The notes: generated from the sequence alone by a model not told the origin. A DNA stretch of 64,000 nucleotides from Streptomyces sp. NBRC 109706 (GCF_000974485.1 NZ_BBOM01000005.1:310001-374000); one strand, 5' to 3'; numbered from the stretch's first letter, positions 44,107 to 52,232 are shown. Numbers and translations are program-made.

Positions 44107-44274
44107 TCAGCCGGTTACCTTCTTCAGCTCCTCGTCGAGTGCGACCGCCTCGTCAGGGGTCAGCTCGACAACGAGTCGGCCACCGCCTTCGAGCGGAACG
44201 CGCATGATGATGCCCCGCCCCTCCTTGGTCACCTCAAGCGGACCATCGCCCGTCCGCGGCTTCATGGCCGCCAT
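44107..44274 (-). CDS. DUF3117 small conserved protein
   Basis: A 55-residue protein beginning MAAMKPRTGDGPLEVTKEGR and ending ALDEELKKVTG, a nearly invariant actinobacterial family of unknown function. The ATG at 44274 has GGAAGGGG upstream, and the well-known family start settles it; the frame is open further 5'. It has its own promoter candidate at 44353-44383 and a terminator at 44045. The M. tuberculosis homolog is Rv1211 (from memory), in the same neighbourhood. Confidence 0.93.
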   Translation of the reverse strand: MAAMKPRTGDGPLEVTKEGRGIIMRVPLEGGGRLVVELTPDEAVALDEELKKVTG

Positions 44275-44352
44275 GCTCGTTCCCCTTCCTGAACCAGCTC
44301 GTCGCAGCCGATGACGCGAGCGCCGTCGGCGTCGAACACATTGCTTGACTTC

Positions 44353-44383
44353 ATTATCCCGCATGAATGGGTCCCATGACCAA
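44353..44383 (-). promoter_or_regulatory. putative promoter of the DUF3117 gene
   Basis: On the minus strand TTGGTC (44378-44383), a 19-bp spacer, and GATAAT (44353-44358), about 80 bp before the start codon. This AT-rich stretch stands out from its surroundings. Confidence 0.45.
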
Positions 44384-44492
44384 CATTGGGCGGTCTCCCT
44401 TCGGCAACGCAAACACGCAAAACCACTCAATTCGGCAATCGCCCGCTCCGGCAGGGTTCTCCCGAGGTGTTCCGCCCGTCATGCTGAGCGGC

Positions 44493-45278
44493 ATGACGGA
44501 GACGGTGCTCTACGAGGTGACCGAGAGTCTGGCGACTGTCACACTGAATCGCCCCGAGGCGATGAATGCCCTCAATCACGAGACCAAGGAGGCGCTGCGC
44601 GACAGGCTCACCGAGGCGGCGGCGGATTCGCGGGTGCGGGCGGTTCTGCTCGCGGCAAACGGGCGCGCCTTCTGTGTCGGACAGGACCTCAGGGAACACG
44701 CGGCGGCGCTCGACGCCGAGGGCGACCCACTGGCCACCGTCGACGCGCACTACTCGCCGATCGCGCGGACGCTCATCGAAATGCGGAAACCCGTGGTGGC
44801 CGCGGTCAACGGAGTGGCGGCGGGCGCCGGTTTCGGTTTCGCGCTGGCCGCCGACTACCGGGTGATGGCGATGGGTGCCTCTTTTCACACCGCATTCGCG
44901 GGAATCGGCCTCGCCGCCGACTCCGGGCTCTCCTGGACGCTGCCGCGCGCCGTGGGCCGGGCGCGGGCGACGGAGCTGCTGCTCTTCCCCCGGGCGGTGG
45001 ACGCGGCCGAGGCCGAACAGCTCGGCCTGGCGCAACGGGTGGTGCCCGGCGAGGAGTTGGCGGCGAGCGCGCGCGGCATCGCGGTGGCGCTGTCCCGGGG
45101 GCCGACGCTCGCCCATGCGGCGATCAAGGAGGCGCTGGACTTCACGGCCGAACACGATCTGGCGGCCAGCCTGGCGAAGGAGGCCGAACTGCAGTCGGCG
45201 CTCGGCGCCAGCCGGGACCACCGCGCCGCCGTCGCCGCCTTCCTCGCCAAGCGGCAGCCCACCTTCGAGGGCGGCTGA
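44493..45278 (+). CDS. enoyl-CoA hydratase/isomerase family protein
   Basis: A 261-residue crotonase-fold protein: LNRPEAMNALN, the oxyanion-hole segment AFCVGQDLREH, and VNGVAAGAGFGFALAADYR. In place of the classical two catalytic glutamates it has AGIGLAADSGLSWTLPR, the D-SG pattern of PaaG-like isomerases rather than typical hydratases. Likely role: phenylacetyl-CoA or fatty-acid degradation. The ATG at 44493 gives the usual family length; an ATG at 44481 is four codons earlier, and no SD is visible for either. It is convergent with the DivIVA-like gene. Confidence 0.88.
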   Translation: MTETVLYEVTESLATVTLNRPEAMNALNHETKEALRDRLTEAAADSRVRAVLLAANGRAFCVGQDLREHAAALDAEGDPLATVDAHYSPIARTLIEMRKPVVAAVNGVAAGAGFGFALAADYRVMAMGASFHTAFAGIGLAADSGLSWTLPRAVGRARATELLLFPRAVDAAEAEQLGLAQRVVPGEELAASARGIAVALSRGPTLAHAAIKEALDFTAEHDLAASLAKEAELQSALGASRDHRAAVAAFLAKRQPTFEGG

Positions 45279-45294
45279 ACCGGCACCGCGTCGG

Positions 45295-45648
45295 TCAGGG
45301 CCCGGGATCGGGGCCCTGGGTCGGCTGGGGGGCGGATCTGGCCCGGGCGAGGGCCTGTTGCAGATCGGCGATCCTGGCGTCGCGTTCGGCCAGCTCGGCG
45401 GCGAGCCGGTCGAGGACGTCGTCCACCTCGACCATGCGGTAGCCGCGCGGGGCGACCGGGAGGCGGACCCGCACCACATCGGCCGGCGCCACCGGCCGGT
45501 CGAGCGGCAGCGGATCGGCCGGCCGGTCCGGATCGGCGTCCCGCAGCCCGCCGGTGGCCGGCGCGCCCGTGCCGTCGCCGCTGCTGAGCACCGCCAGCGT
45601 CACCGCCGCGATCACCACGACCATCGCGACCATCAAGAACCAGAACAC
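45295..45648 (-). CDS. small membrane-anchored DivIVA-domain protein
   Basis: A 117-residue protein. An N-terminal membrane helix (VFWFLMVAMVVVIAAVTLAV) and linker are followed by a DivIVA-like N-domain signature (PRGYRMVEVDDVLDRLAAEL) and a short coiled coil. It may bind curved membrane or recruit wall-growth proteins. The GTG start has GGGGAG six bases upstream, which fixes it despite a long open frame upstream. In M. tuberculosis a DivIVA-like gene (Rv1209, from memory) is likewise near folP2. Confidence 0.85.
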   Translation of the reverse strand: MFWFLMVAMVVVIAAVTLAVLSSGDGTGAPATGGLRDADPDRPADPLPLDRPVAPADVVRVRLPVAPRGYRMVEVDDVLDRLAAELAERDARIADLQQALARARSAPQPTQGPDPGP

Positions 45649-45795
45649 CGTGATCTCCCCTGTGAGTGCCTCCCTACGGAGTCTCCCATGGGGCACTGAC
45701 AGCGCGGGCCGGGTAGGTTCGGAGGTCGGGCACCCGCGGGAAGGACCCCTGGGGCGCCGAGCCGGGAGACCCGGAACGAGGGAGAGCTGAGCCGC

Positions 45796-46656
45796 ATGTT
45801 GCGCCTGGGGAAGCGGGAGTTCGCCGCCGAAGAGCCGGTGATCATGGCGATCGTCAACCGGACGCCCGACTCCTTCTACGACCAGGGCGCCACCTTCCAG
45901 GAGCGAGCCGCCCTTGAGCGGGTCGACCGCGCGGTGGACGAGGGCGCGGCGATCATCGACATCGGCGGGGTCAAGGCGGGTCCGGGCGCCGAGGTGGACG
46001 CGGCGGAGGAGATCCGCCGCACCGCGGGCTTCGTCGCCGAGGTGCGGAGCCGGCATCCCGACGTGGTGATCAGCGTGGACACCTGGCGGCACGAGGTGGC
46101 GGACGCCGCCTGCGCCGCCGGCGCCGATCTGCTCAACGACGCCTGGGGCGGCGTCGATCCGAAGCTGGCCGAGGTCGCCGCCCGGCACGGCGTCGGGCTG
46201 GTCTGCACGCATGCGGGCGGCGCCCGGCCGCGTACCCGTCCGCACCGGGTGCGGTACGACGACGTGTTGGCGGACATCCTGCGGGTCACCGTCGGCCTGG
46301 CGGAGCGCGCGGTGGCGCTCGGGGTGCGCCGGGACGGGGTGCTGATCGATCCCGGGCACGACTTCGGGAAGTCGACGCGCCACTCCCTGGAGGCCACCAG
46401 GCGGCTGGACGAGATGACGGCCACCGGGTGGCCGGTGCTGGTCTCGCTCTCCAACAAGGACTTCGTCGGGGAGACGCTGGATCGGCCGGTCAAGGAGCGG
46501 CTGATCGGCACCCTGGCGACCACCGCGATCTCGGCCTGGCTCGGCGCCCGGGTCTACCGGGTGCACGAGGTGGCCGAGACCCGGCAGGTGCTGGAGATGG
46601 TGGCCTCGATCGCCGGCCACCGGCCGCCGGCGGTGGCCAGACGCGGTCTCGCCTGA
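45796..46656 (+). CDS. folP2: dihydropteroate synthase-like protein FolP2
   Basis: A 286-residue TIM-barrel protein of the DHPS family: IVNRTPDSFYDQG (pterin loop 1), DIGGVKAGPG (loop 2), SVDTWR, NDAWGG and IDPGHDFGKS. Loop 2 lacks the STRPG motif that positions p-aminobenzoate in true DHPS; it reads VKAGPG. That is typical of the actinobacterial FolP2 paralogs, which in mycobacteria do not replace FolP1. The real reaction is unknown. ATG 45796 has GGGAG about ten bases upstream. It is convergent with the LOG gene across a decamer repeat. Confidence 0.9.
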   Translation: MLRLGKREFAAEEPVIMAIVNRTPDSFYDQGATFQERAALERVDRAVDEGAAIIDIGGVKAGPGAEVDAAEEIRRTAGFVAEVRSRHPDVVISVDTWRHEVADAACAAGADLLNDAWGGVDPKLAEVAARHGVGLVCTHAGGARPRTRPHRVRYDDVLADILRVTVGLAERAVALGVRRDGVLIDPGHDFGKSTRHSLEATRRLDEMTATGWPVLVSLSNKDFVGETLDRPVKERLIGTLATTAISAWLGARVYRVHEVAETRQVLEMVASIAGHRPPAVARRGLA

Positions 46657-46690
46657 TCACAAGCGAAACCCCACGCGATCACACGCGCCC

Positions 46691-46760
46691 CCAAGCGACC
46701 CCAAACGACCCGAACGACCCCGAACGGCCCCGAACGACCCCGAACGGCCCCAACCGACAA
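46691..46760. repeat. 10-bp tandem repeat between folP2 and the LOG gene
   Basis: Seven decamers in a row of the type CGAACG(A/G)CCC. The 20-mer CGAACGACCCCGAACGGCCC is repeated exactly (46711-46730 and 46731-46750). It occupies most of the gap between two convergent genes; no hairpin dominates. Confidence 0.85.
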
Positions 46761-46785
46761 CGTCAGGCCGCCCGGTCGGGTGGGC

Positions 46786-47565
46786 TCAGGGGTTGGTGAC
46801 CAGGCTGATGGCCTCCGCCACGTCGTCGGTGATCCGGAACAGCTCCCCGTCGCGCTCGGACGCCTTGCCCTGGGCGATCACGGTGTCCCGGAGCCAGTCG
46901 GCGAGGCCGCCCCAGTAGGCCGAGCCGAAGAGGACGATCGGGAAGCGGGTCACCTTCTGGGTCTGGACCAGGGTCAGCGCCTCGAACAGCTCGTCCATGG
47001 TGCCAAGGCCGCCGGGCAGCACCAGGAAGCCCTGCGCGTACTTGACGAACATCGTCTTGCGGACGAAGAAGTAGCGGAAGTTGATCCCGATGTCCACATA
47101 GGGGTTGAGGCCCTGTTCGAAGGGCAGCTCGATGCCCAGGCCGACGGAGACCCCGCCGGCCTCGCTGGCGCCCAGGTTGGCCGCCTCCATCGCGCCCGGG
47201 CCGCCACCGGTGATCACCGCGAAGCCCTCCTCGACCAGGCCCTGCCCGATCTGCCGCGCGGTCTCGTACTCGGGCGCCCCCGGCCTGGTCCTGGCCGATC
47301 CGAAGACGCAGACGGCCGGGCCGAGTTCGGCGAGCGCGCCGAAGCCCTCCACGAACTCGGACTGGATGCGCAGCACCCGCCAGGGGTCCTGGTGGACCCA
47401 GTCCGACGGCCCCCTGGAGTCCAGCAGCCGCTGGTCGGCGGTGCCGACCGTCACCTGGGCCCGTCGGCGGACCACCGGGCCGAGCCGCTGCTCGGGCGGC
47501 TCGTCGACGGCCGAACGCCGCTGGTCTCCCGGGTCCCCACCCGTGGTCTCCGCGCTGCTGCTCAT
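46786..47565 (-). CDS. LOG family protein (TIGR00730-type)
   Basis: A 259-residue Rossmann-like protein with the two LOG signatures GGGPGAMEAAN and PGGLGTMDELFE. LOG enzymes are cytokinin riboside 5'-monophosphate phosphoribohydrolases or pyrimidine/purine nucleotide 5'-monophosphate nucleosidases; bacterial substrates vary. The ATG at 47565 has GAGGAG six to seven bases upstream. It lies 131 bp from dapE on the same strand; that gap holds short GTGGCCTGTGTG and GTGCGTTG repeats. M. tuberculosis Rv1205 is the positional counterpart. Confidence 0.9.
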   Translation of the reverse strand: MSSSAETTGGDPGDQRRSAVDEPPEQRLGPVVRRRAQVTVGTADQRLLDSRGPSDWVHQDPWRVLRIQSEFVEGFGALAELGPAVCVFGSARTRPGAPEYETARQIGQGLVEEGFAVITGGGPGAMEAANLGASEAGGVSVGLGIELPFEQGLNPYVDIGINFRYFFVRKTMFVKYAQGFLVLPGGLGTMDELFEALTLVQTQKVTRFPIVLFGSAYWGGLADWLRDTVIAQGKASERDGELFRITDDVAEAISLVTNP

Positions 47566-47696
47566 GGCGCGCTCCTCACCTGTCGTCGCTGTTGGTGCGT
47601 TGTGCGTTGCGTTGCCCGCGTGGCCTGTGTGACGTGCATGGCCTGTGTGGCCCGCGGGTGCTCGGGTTGTGCGCGCCGGCCGCGCGCGGGCGGCGG

Positions 47697-48830
47697 TCAG
47701 CCGCCGGTCAACCAGGCGCGCAGCCGCTCCTCGCAGGCCAACACGGCCTCGGTGGCGACGCGTTCGTCCTGGCGGTGGGCGAGGTTGGGATCGCCGGGCC
47801 CGTAGTTGACGGCGGGCACGCCGAGGGCGCTGAACCGGGAGACGTCCGTCCAGCCGAACTTGGGCATCGGTCGGCCGCCGACGGCGTCCACGAAGGCGCG
47901 GGCGGCGGGGTGCGAGAGTCCCGGCAGCGCGCCGGGCGAATGGTCGTCGACCACGAACTCCGCGATGCCGCAGCCGTCGAAGACCTCCCGCACATGGGCG
48001 AGCGCCCGCTCCTCGTCCAGGTCGGGGGCGTAGCGGTAGTTGACGGTGACCACGCAGGAGTCCGGGATCACGTTGCCGGCGACACCGCCCTCGATCCGGA
48101 CGGCGTTCAGGCCCTCGCGGTACTCCAGGCCGTCGATCTCCACCCGCCGGGGGGCGTACTCGGCGAGCCTGGTCAGCACCGGCGCGGCGGCGTGGACGGC
48201 GTTGACGCCCATCCAGGAGCGCGCCGAGTGGGAACGTTGGCCGGGCAGCCGCAGCAGGACCCGCAGGGTGCCCTGACAGCCGCCCTCGACCTGCCCGTTG
48301 GACGGTTCGAGCAGCACCGCGAAGTCCCCGGCGAGCCAGTCGGGGTGGGCGCCGGCCAGCCGGCCGAGGCCGTTGCGCTCCGCCTCGACCTCCTCGTTGT
48401 CGTAGAAGACGAAGGTCAGATCGCGGTTGGGCCGGGGCAGGGTGGCGGCGAGGCGCAGTTGGACCGCGACGCCCGACTTCATGTCGCAGGTGCCCAGGCC
48501 CCAGAGCACGCCGTCGTCGTCGAGCCGGGACGGCAGGTTGTCGGCGACCGGCACGGTGTCCAGATGGCCGGCGAGCACGACCCGTTCGGCCAGGCCCAGC
48601 TCGGTGCGGGCCACCACGTTGTCGCCGAACCGGTCGACGCGCAGCCAGGGCACGGCGTCCAGCGCCTCGGCGACCGCGTCGGCCAGCGGGCCCTCGGTGC
48701 CGCTCACCGACGGGATGTCGACCAGCCGCGCGGTGAGCGCGGCGGCGTCGAGCCGCAGGTCGAGGCGCGGGGCTTGGGCCGTCCCCGGCGGGGGGACGAG
48801 GTCGCTGGGGGTGGCTGCCGGTCGTTCCAT
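47697..48830 (-). CDS. dapE: succinyl-diaminopimelate desuccinylase
   Basis: A 377-residue M20 metallopeptidase-fold enzyme. Metal and catalytic positions are visible: AGHLDTVP, CDMKSG, the glutamates of DNEEVEAE, EPSNGQ, and the C-terminal NLAHRQDERV. It hydrolyses N-succinyl-LL-DAP in the lysine/peptidoglycan pathway; dapC, the preceding step, lies at 50.6 kb. Initiation is probably leaderless from TACCGT 7 bp upstream. It diverges from the lysozyme-fold gene with 57 bp between start codons. Confidence 0.93.
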   Translation of the reverse strand: MERPAATPSDLVPPPGTAQAPRLDLRLDAAALTARLVDIPSVSGTEGPLADAVAEALDAVPWLRVDRFGDNVVARTELGLAERVVLAGHLDTVPVADNLPSRLDDDGVLWGLGTCDMKSGVAVQLRLAATLPRPNRDLTFVFYDNEEVEAERNGLGRLAGAHPDWLAGDFAVLLEPSNGQVEGGCQGTLRVLLRLPGQRSHSARSWMGVNAVHAAAPVLTRLAEYAPRRVEIDGLEYREGLNAVRIEGGVAGNVIPDSCVVTVNYRYAPDLDEERALAHVREVFDGCGIAEFVVDDHSPGALPGLSHPAARAFVDAVGGRPMPKFGWTDVSRFSALGVPAVNYGPGDPNLAHRQDERVATEAVLACEERLRAWLTGG

Positions 48831-48837
48831 GGGGGTC

Positions 48838-48843
48838 ACGGTA
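48838..48843 (-). promoter_or_regulatory. -10 element of a putative leaderless dapE promoter
   Basis: Minus-strand TACCGT ends 7 nt before the dapE ATG at 48830. No SD is present. Confidence 0.5.
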
Positions 48844-48875
48844 CCCGCGTGGCTTGTGGGACTCGACGCAGCCGT

Positions 48876-48881
48876 TACCCT
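48876..48881 (+). promoter_or_regulatory. -10 element of a putative leaderless promoter (lysozyme-fold gene)
   Basis: TACCCT ends 6 nt before the GTG at 48888. With the dapE box it makes a back-to-back pair 32 bp apart, so the -35 zones overlap. Confidence 0.5.
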
Positions 48882-48887
48882 CGTCGG

Positions 48888-49808
48888 GTGCCCGAACGGA
48901 CGAGCGCCACACCGCGACGACGGCGCCTGGCGCGTGGCGCCGGGGCCACCCTGGTGCTGCTGGGAGTTGGCGGCTATGTCGCCCTCCAGTACGAGTCGGG
49001 TTCCCGAAGTGAGCCGCACTGCGCGGTCCGTGGCGCCGAGGACGACGAGGCACGCCATACGCTCACCCCGGTCCAGGCGGCCAACGCCGCGACCATCGCC
49101 GCCGTCGGCACCGCGCGCGAGCTACCGGAGCGGGCGGTGACGATAGCGATCGCCACCGCGATGCAGGAGTCCAGCCTGCGCAACATCGACTACGGGGACC
49201 GGGACTCGCTGGGCCTCTTCCAGCAGCGTCCCTCGATGGGCTGGGGCACCCCCGAGCAGGTCACCGACCCGGTGTACGCGTCGGCCGCGTTCTACGACGT
49301 GTTGCTCGAGGTCCCCGACTATCTGACGCTGCCGCTGACGGTCGCGGCGCAGGAGGTGCAGCGCAGCGCGCACCCCGACGAGTACGCCAAGCACGAGACC
49401 AACGCGACGCTGCTCTCCGGGGCGCTGACCGGGCGGGTGGCGGCCGGGCTCAACTGCACCACGGGCAACGACCGGGTCGCGGGGGACGCCGCCGAGCTGG
49501 AGCGGCTGCTGGTCCGCGACTTCGGCGCCGAGCTGGTGGTGGAGCGGGTCGGCGACGCGGAGGAGGACGAGCTGTGGCTGCCGGTGCCGGACGGCGACTC
49601 GGCCGAGCCGGGGTGGCGGATCGCGCACTGGTCGGTGGCCAGGGCGGCGGAGTTGGGCATCGAACGGATCGCCTGGGACGGGCAGGTCTGGGAGTCGGCG
49701 CGGTCCGACGACGGCTGGCGCCCGATACCGGGGGATTCCGCCGAGGCCGGGGATTCCGCGGCCAATTCCCCGTCGGGCGTGCGGCTTTCGCTTTTCCCCG
49801 CTCTCTGA
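48888..49808 (+). CDS. lysozyme-fold (transglycosylase-like) membrane-anchored protein
   Basis: A 306-residue protein. A basic N-terminus and one membrane helix (LVLLGVGGYVALQY) are followed by a domain with ERAVTIAIATAMQESSLRN, DSLGLFQQRPS and DPVYASAAFYDVL, matching the lysozyme-like fold with the catalytic glutamate in QES. Such Streptomyces proteins are sometimes misannotated as heavy-metal transporters. A role in cell-wall remodelling is likely but not proven. The GTG start is leaderless. It is divergent from dapE, another cell-wall-related gene. Confidence 0.82.
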   Translation: MPERTSATPRRRRLARGAGATLVLLGVGGYVALQYESGSRSEPHCAVRGAEDDEARHTLTPVQAANAATIAAVGTARELPERAVTIAIATAMQESSLRNIDYGDRDSLGLFQQRPSMGWGTPEQVTDPVYASAAFYDVLLEVPDYLTLPLTVAAQEVQRSAHPDEYAKHETNATLLSGALTGRVAAGLNCTTGNDRVAGDAAELERLLVRDFGAELVVERVGDAEEDELWLPVPDGDSAEPGWRIAHWSVARAAELGIERIAWDGQVWESARSDDGWRPIPGDSAEAGDSAANSPSGVRLSLFPAL

Positions 49809-50059
49809 CATCCGCCCCGGCGCGCCGGGGGGTCCGACGGCGCGTGAACGGTTGGCGAACGCGACGAGCCCTTGAGAGGCAGCGGCTTCGCATTCCATGG
49901 CGCCGATCCGTCAACTCCGAACGTCGGACCGTGTTTTTTCCGGTGTGCGCACGGGATTCTTCGCGAATCTCCTCTCCACGCCCTTGACTTGTCCCCGGCT
50001 TGTCCTTACCCGGCCCTTGCCAAAGCGCCGTTCCTCCCCCGATACGTTGAATCGATCGG

Positions 50060-50074
50060 TTGACAGGAAGTCAA
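50060..50074. promoter_or_regulatory. inverted repeat and promoter candidates in a 474-bp gap
   Basis: The gap 49809-50282 is lower in G+C than its surroundings and shows no convincing gene. TTGAC-AGGAA-GTCAA (50060-50074) is a perfect 5-bp inverted repeat; its TTGACA may be a -35 with GAACAG (50084-50089) as -10. TTGCCA (50017-50022) with GATACG (50041-50046) is another pair. They would drive the small secreted protein gene from a leader of about 190 nt. Confidence 0.4.
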
Positions 50075-50282
50075 ATACCGTGAGAACAGTCGGGGTTGTG
50101 TCTTTTTTCGACGGACGTCCACTCGGCCGTACGGCGCATTACGCATTCTTTACCCGTCACGACCGCAACCGATCGCCGACGACGGACGATAGGCACGGCG
50201 TCCACGGGGGCCCGTTCGCCCCCGCCACGCCCGCGGCCGTGAAGCGCCTTCGCGCGCGCCCGGCCGGCAAAGGAGATTCCCC

Positions 50283-50543
50283 ATGTCGCATCCCGCACGT
50301 CACACCCTGGCCAGGGTCGCCCTCTGCTGCGCCGCCGGCGCCGCGAGCCTGCTGGGCACGGCGGCCACGGCCCAGGCCGCCGACAGCCGGCCGGCCGCGA
50401 GCAGCGGCGACACGGATGTGCTCGCCGACACGGTGAACGGCGTCGGCCGGGCCGCCGTCGGCGTGGTGAACGAGGCCGGCGCCGATGTGGCGCCCCGGCT
50501 CTCCGAAGGTGGCCGGGCCCTCGCCGCCCTGACCACCCGCTGA
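50283..50543 (+). CDS. small secreted protein of unknown function
   Basis: An 86-residue protein. Signal peptide with positively charged start, hydrophobic core and a TAQAADS cleavage region at about 32-34. The mature part (about 53 residues) has no cysteine and an amphipathic VNGVGRAAVGVVNEAGADV segment. The ATG has AGGAGA seven bases upstream. It is followed by a strong hairpin and has a long AT-richer leader, suggesting regulated expression. It does not carry a chaplin signature. No family recognised. Confidence 0.78.
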   Translation: MSHPARHTLARVALCCAAGAASLLGTAATAQAADSRPAASSGDTDVLADTVNGVGRAAVGVVNEAGADVAPRLSEGGRALAALTTR

Positions 50544-50546
50544 CCC

Positions 50547-50583
50547 CGACGCCGGGCACGGTCGTCGACCGTGCCCGGCGTCG
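50547..50583. terminator. bidirectional terminator between the small secreted protein gene and dapC
   Basis: CGACGCCGGGCACGGTCG (50547-50564) and its exact reverse complement (50566-50583) form an 18-bp inverted repeat; the real loop would open a few inner pairs. It lies between convergent genes. Confidence 0.9.
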
Positions 50584-50604
50584 TCGAGGAGACGTACGGC
50601 GGTT

Positions 50605-51705
50605 TCAGGAGAGGCGGGCCACCGCGGCGGCGACGCGTTCGTCGGTGGCGGTGAAGGCCACCCGCACAAAGCGCTCGCCCGCCGGGCCGTAGAAGTCCCC
50701 CGGGGCGACCAGGATGCCCAGCTTGCTCAGCTCGGCCACCGTGTCCCAGCAGGGCTCCTGCCGGGTCGCCCACAGATAGAGCGACGCCTCGCTGTGTTCG
50801 ATGGTGAAGCCACGGCCGAGCAGCGCCTCGCGGAGCGCGGCCCGCCTGGCCGCGTACCGGGCCCGCTGCTCGACGACATGCTCGTCGTCGCCGAACGCCG
50901 CCACCATCGCCGCCTGCACCGGGGCCGGAAGCATCATCCCGGCGTGCTTGCGGACGGCCAGCAGCTCGCCCAGCACCGCCGGATCGCCGGCCAGGAACGC
51001 CGCCCGATAGCCGGCCAGATTGGACCGCTTGGAGAGCGAGTGCACGGCGACCAGGCCCTGATGGCTGTCGCCACACACCTCGGGGTGCAGCACCGAGACG
51101 GGCTCGGCCTCCCAGCCCAGCTCCAGATAGCACTCGTCGCTGACCACCAGCACGCCGTGCGCGCGCGCCCAGTCCACGACGGCGCGCAGCTCGGCGACGC
51201 CCAGCACCCGTCCGGTGGGGTTGGCCGGGGAGTTGAGCCAGAGCAGCCGCAGCCCGGCGGGATCCAGCGCGGTGGGCGACCCCCGGTAGGGAACGGGCTC
51301 CACCCCGGCCAGCCGCGCACCGACCTCGTAGGTCGGATACGCCGGCTCGGGGAACGCCACCCGGTCCCCGGCGGCGAGGCCGAGTTGCGCGGGCAACGAC
51401 GCCACCAGCTCCTTGGAGCCGATGACCGGCAGCACGCCTCGGTGCCCGAGGCCGACCGCGCCGGTGCGGCGGGCGCACCAGTCGACCAGCGCGTCCCGCA
51501 GCCGGGGCGTGCCCCAGACGGTGGGGTAGCCGGGGCTGTCGGCGGCCTCGGCCAACGCCCGCCGGATCAGCTCGGGAACGGGATCGACCGGGGTGCCGAC
51601 CGAGAGATCCACGATCCCGTCCGGGTGCGCCGCGGCGGTCGCCTTGTAGGGCTCAAGGCGGTCCCAGGGGAACACCGGAAGTCGGGGGGAGACGGCGGGC
51701 GACAC
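50605..51705 (-). CDS. dapC: succinyldiaminopimelate transaminase
   Basis: A 366-residue class I/II PLP aminotransferase. Landmarks: SVGTPVDPVP, NSPANPTGRV, SDECYLELGW, the PLP lysine in SLSKRSNLAGYR, and RVAFTATDE near the C-terminus. With dapE it forms part of the succinylase branch of lysine/DAP biosynthesis. GTG start with GGAGAT six bases upstream. It is 77 bp downstream of the ferredoxin gene on the same strand; the fdxC-dapC pair is also adjacent in M. tuberculosis (Rv1177-Rv1178, from memory). Confidence 0.93.
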   Translation of the reverse strand: MSPAVSPRLPVFPWDRLEPYKATAAAHPDGIVDLSVGTPVDPVPELIRRALAEAADSPGYPTVWGTPRLRDALVDWCARRTGAVGLGHRGVLPVIGSKELVASLPAQLGLAAGDRVAFPEPAYPTYEVGARLAGVEPVPYRGSPTALDPAGLRLLWLNSPANPTGRVLGVAELRAVVDWARAHGVLVVSDECYLELGWEAEPVSVLHPEVCGDSHQGLVAVHSLSKRSNLAGYRAAFLAGDPAVLGELLAVRKHAGMMLPAPVQAAMVAAFGDDEHVVEQRARYAARRAALREALLGRGFTIEHSEASLYLWATRQEPCWDTVAELSKLGILVAPGDFYGPAGERFVRVAFTATDERVAAAVARLS

Positions 51706-51782
51706 GGATGGATCTCCTAGATCGTGCGAGATCGGGTGCTCAGGGTGACATGGGGCCCCGGGCGCTCACCCGAGGCCACGCC

Positions 51783-52109
51783 TCACTCGTCGTGGCTCTG
51801 CGGCGGCAGCGCGCCGACCAGCGGGTGGTCCCGCTCGATCAGACCCAACTTGCTGGCGCCGCCGGGGGAACCCAGCTCGTCGAAGAACTCGACGTTGGCC
51901 TTGTAGTAGTCCTTCCACTCCTCCGGGACGTCGTCCTCGTAGAAGATGGCCTCGACCGGGCAGACGGGCTCGCAGGCACCGCAGTCCACGCACTCGTCGG
52001 GGTGGATATAGAGAGCGCGCTGCCCCTCGTAGATGCAATCGACGGGGCATTCCTCGATGCATGCCTTGTCCTTGAGATCGACACAAGGCTCGGCGATCAC
52101 ATAGGTCAC
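51783..52109 (-). CDS. fdxA: seven-iron ferredoxin (3Fe-4S / 4Fe-4S)
   Basis: A 108-residue ferredoxin with cysteines C9, C17, C21 and C25 and a second cluster motif C40-x2-C43-x2-C46-x3-C50-P, the pattern of actinobacterial 7Fe ferredoxins (FdxA/FdxC). The tail is acidic. It shuttles electrons to P450s and other reductases in the cytosol. The GTG start lies eight to ten bases after GAGGAGGA. It diverges from the GNAT gene; their promoters must overlap in the 123-bp gap. Confidence 0.95.
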   Translation of the reverse strand: MTYVIAEPCVDLKDKACIEECPVDCIYEGQRALYIHPDECVDCGACEPVCPVEAIFYEDDVPEEWKDYYKANVEFFDELGSPGGASKLGLIERDHPLVGALPPQSHDE

Positions 52110-52181
52110 GCTGTCAGTCCTCCTCGTTGGGGCGGCGGTCCGCCGGGCGCACATGGCGCGGTGCCGCTGATGCTCGGCACC

Positions 52182-52187
52182 TAGTAT
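52182..52187 (+). promoter_or_regulatory. -10 element upstream of the GNAT gene
   Basis: TAGTAT ends 6 nt before an in-frame TTG at 52194. Transcription could therefore start at that TTG (leaderless) or give a 39-nt leader to the ATG at 52233. The opposite strand reads GATACT here, a possible -10 for fdxA. Confidence 0.45.
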
Positions 52188-52232
52188 CGCCGGTTGAGGC
52201 CCATGCGCACACCTGAGGGGTTGGCTCACACG

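Noticed and set aside
46691..46760. CRISPR or integron-like array from the decamer repeat
   Set aside because: Repeat unit only 10 bp with no spacers; a simple tandem repeat.
49897..50436. A 179-codon plus-strand frame before the small secreted protein gene
   Set aside because: It lies in an AT-richer region without third-position G/C bias, has no SD, and its 3' end overlaps the signal-peptide gene in another frame.
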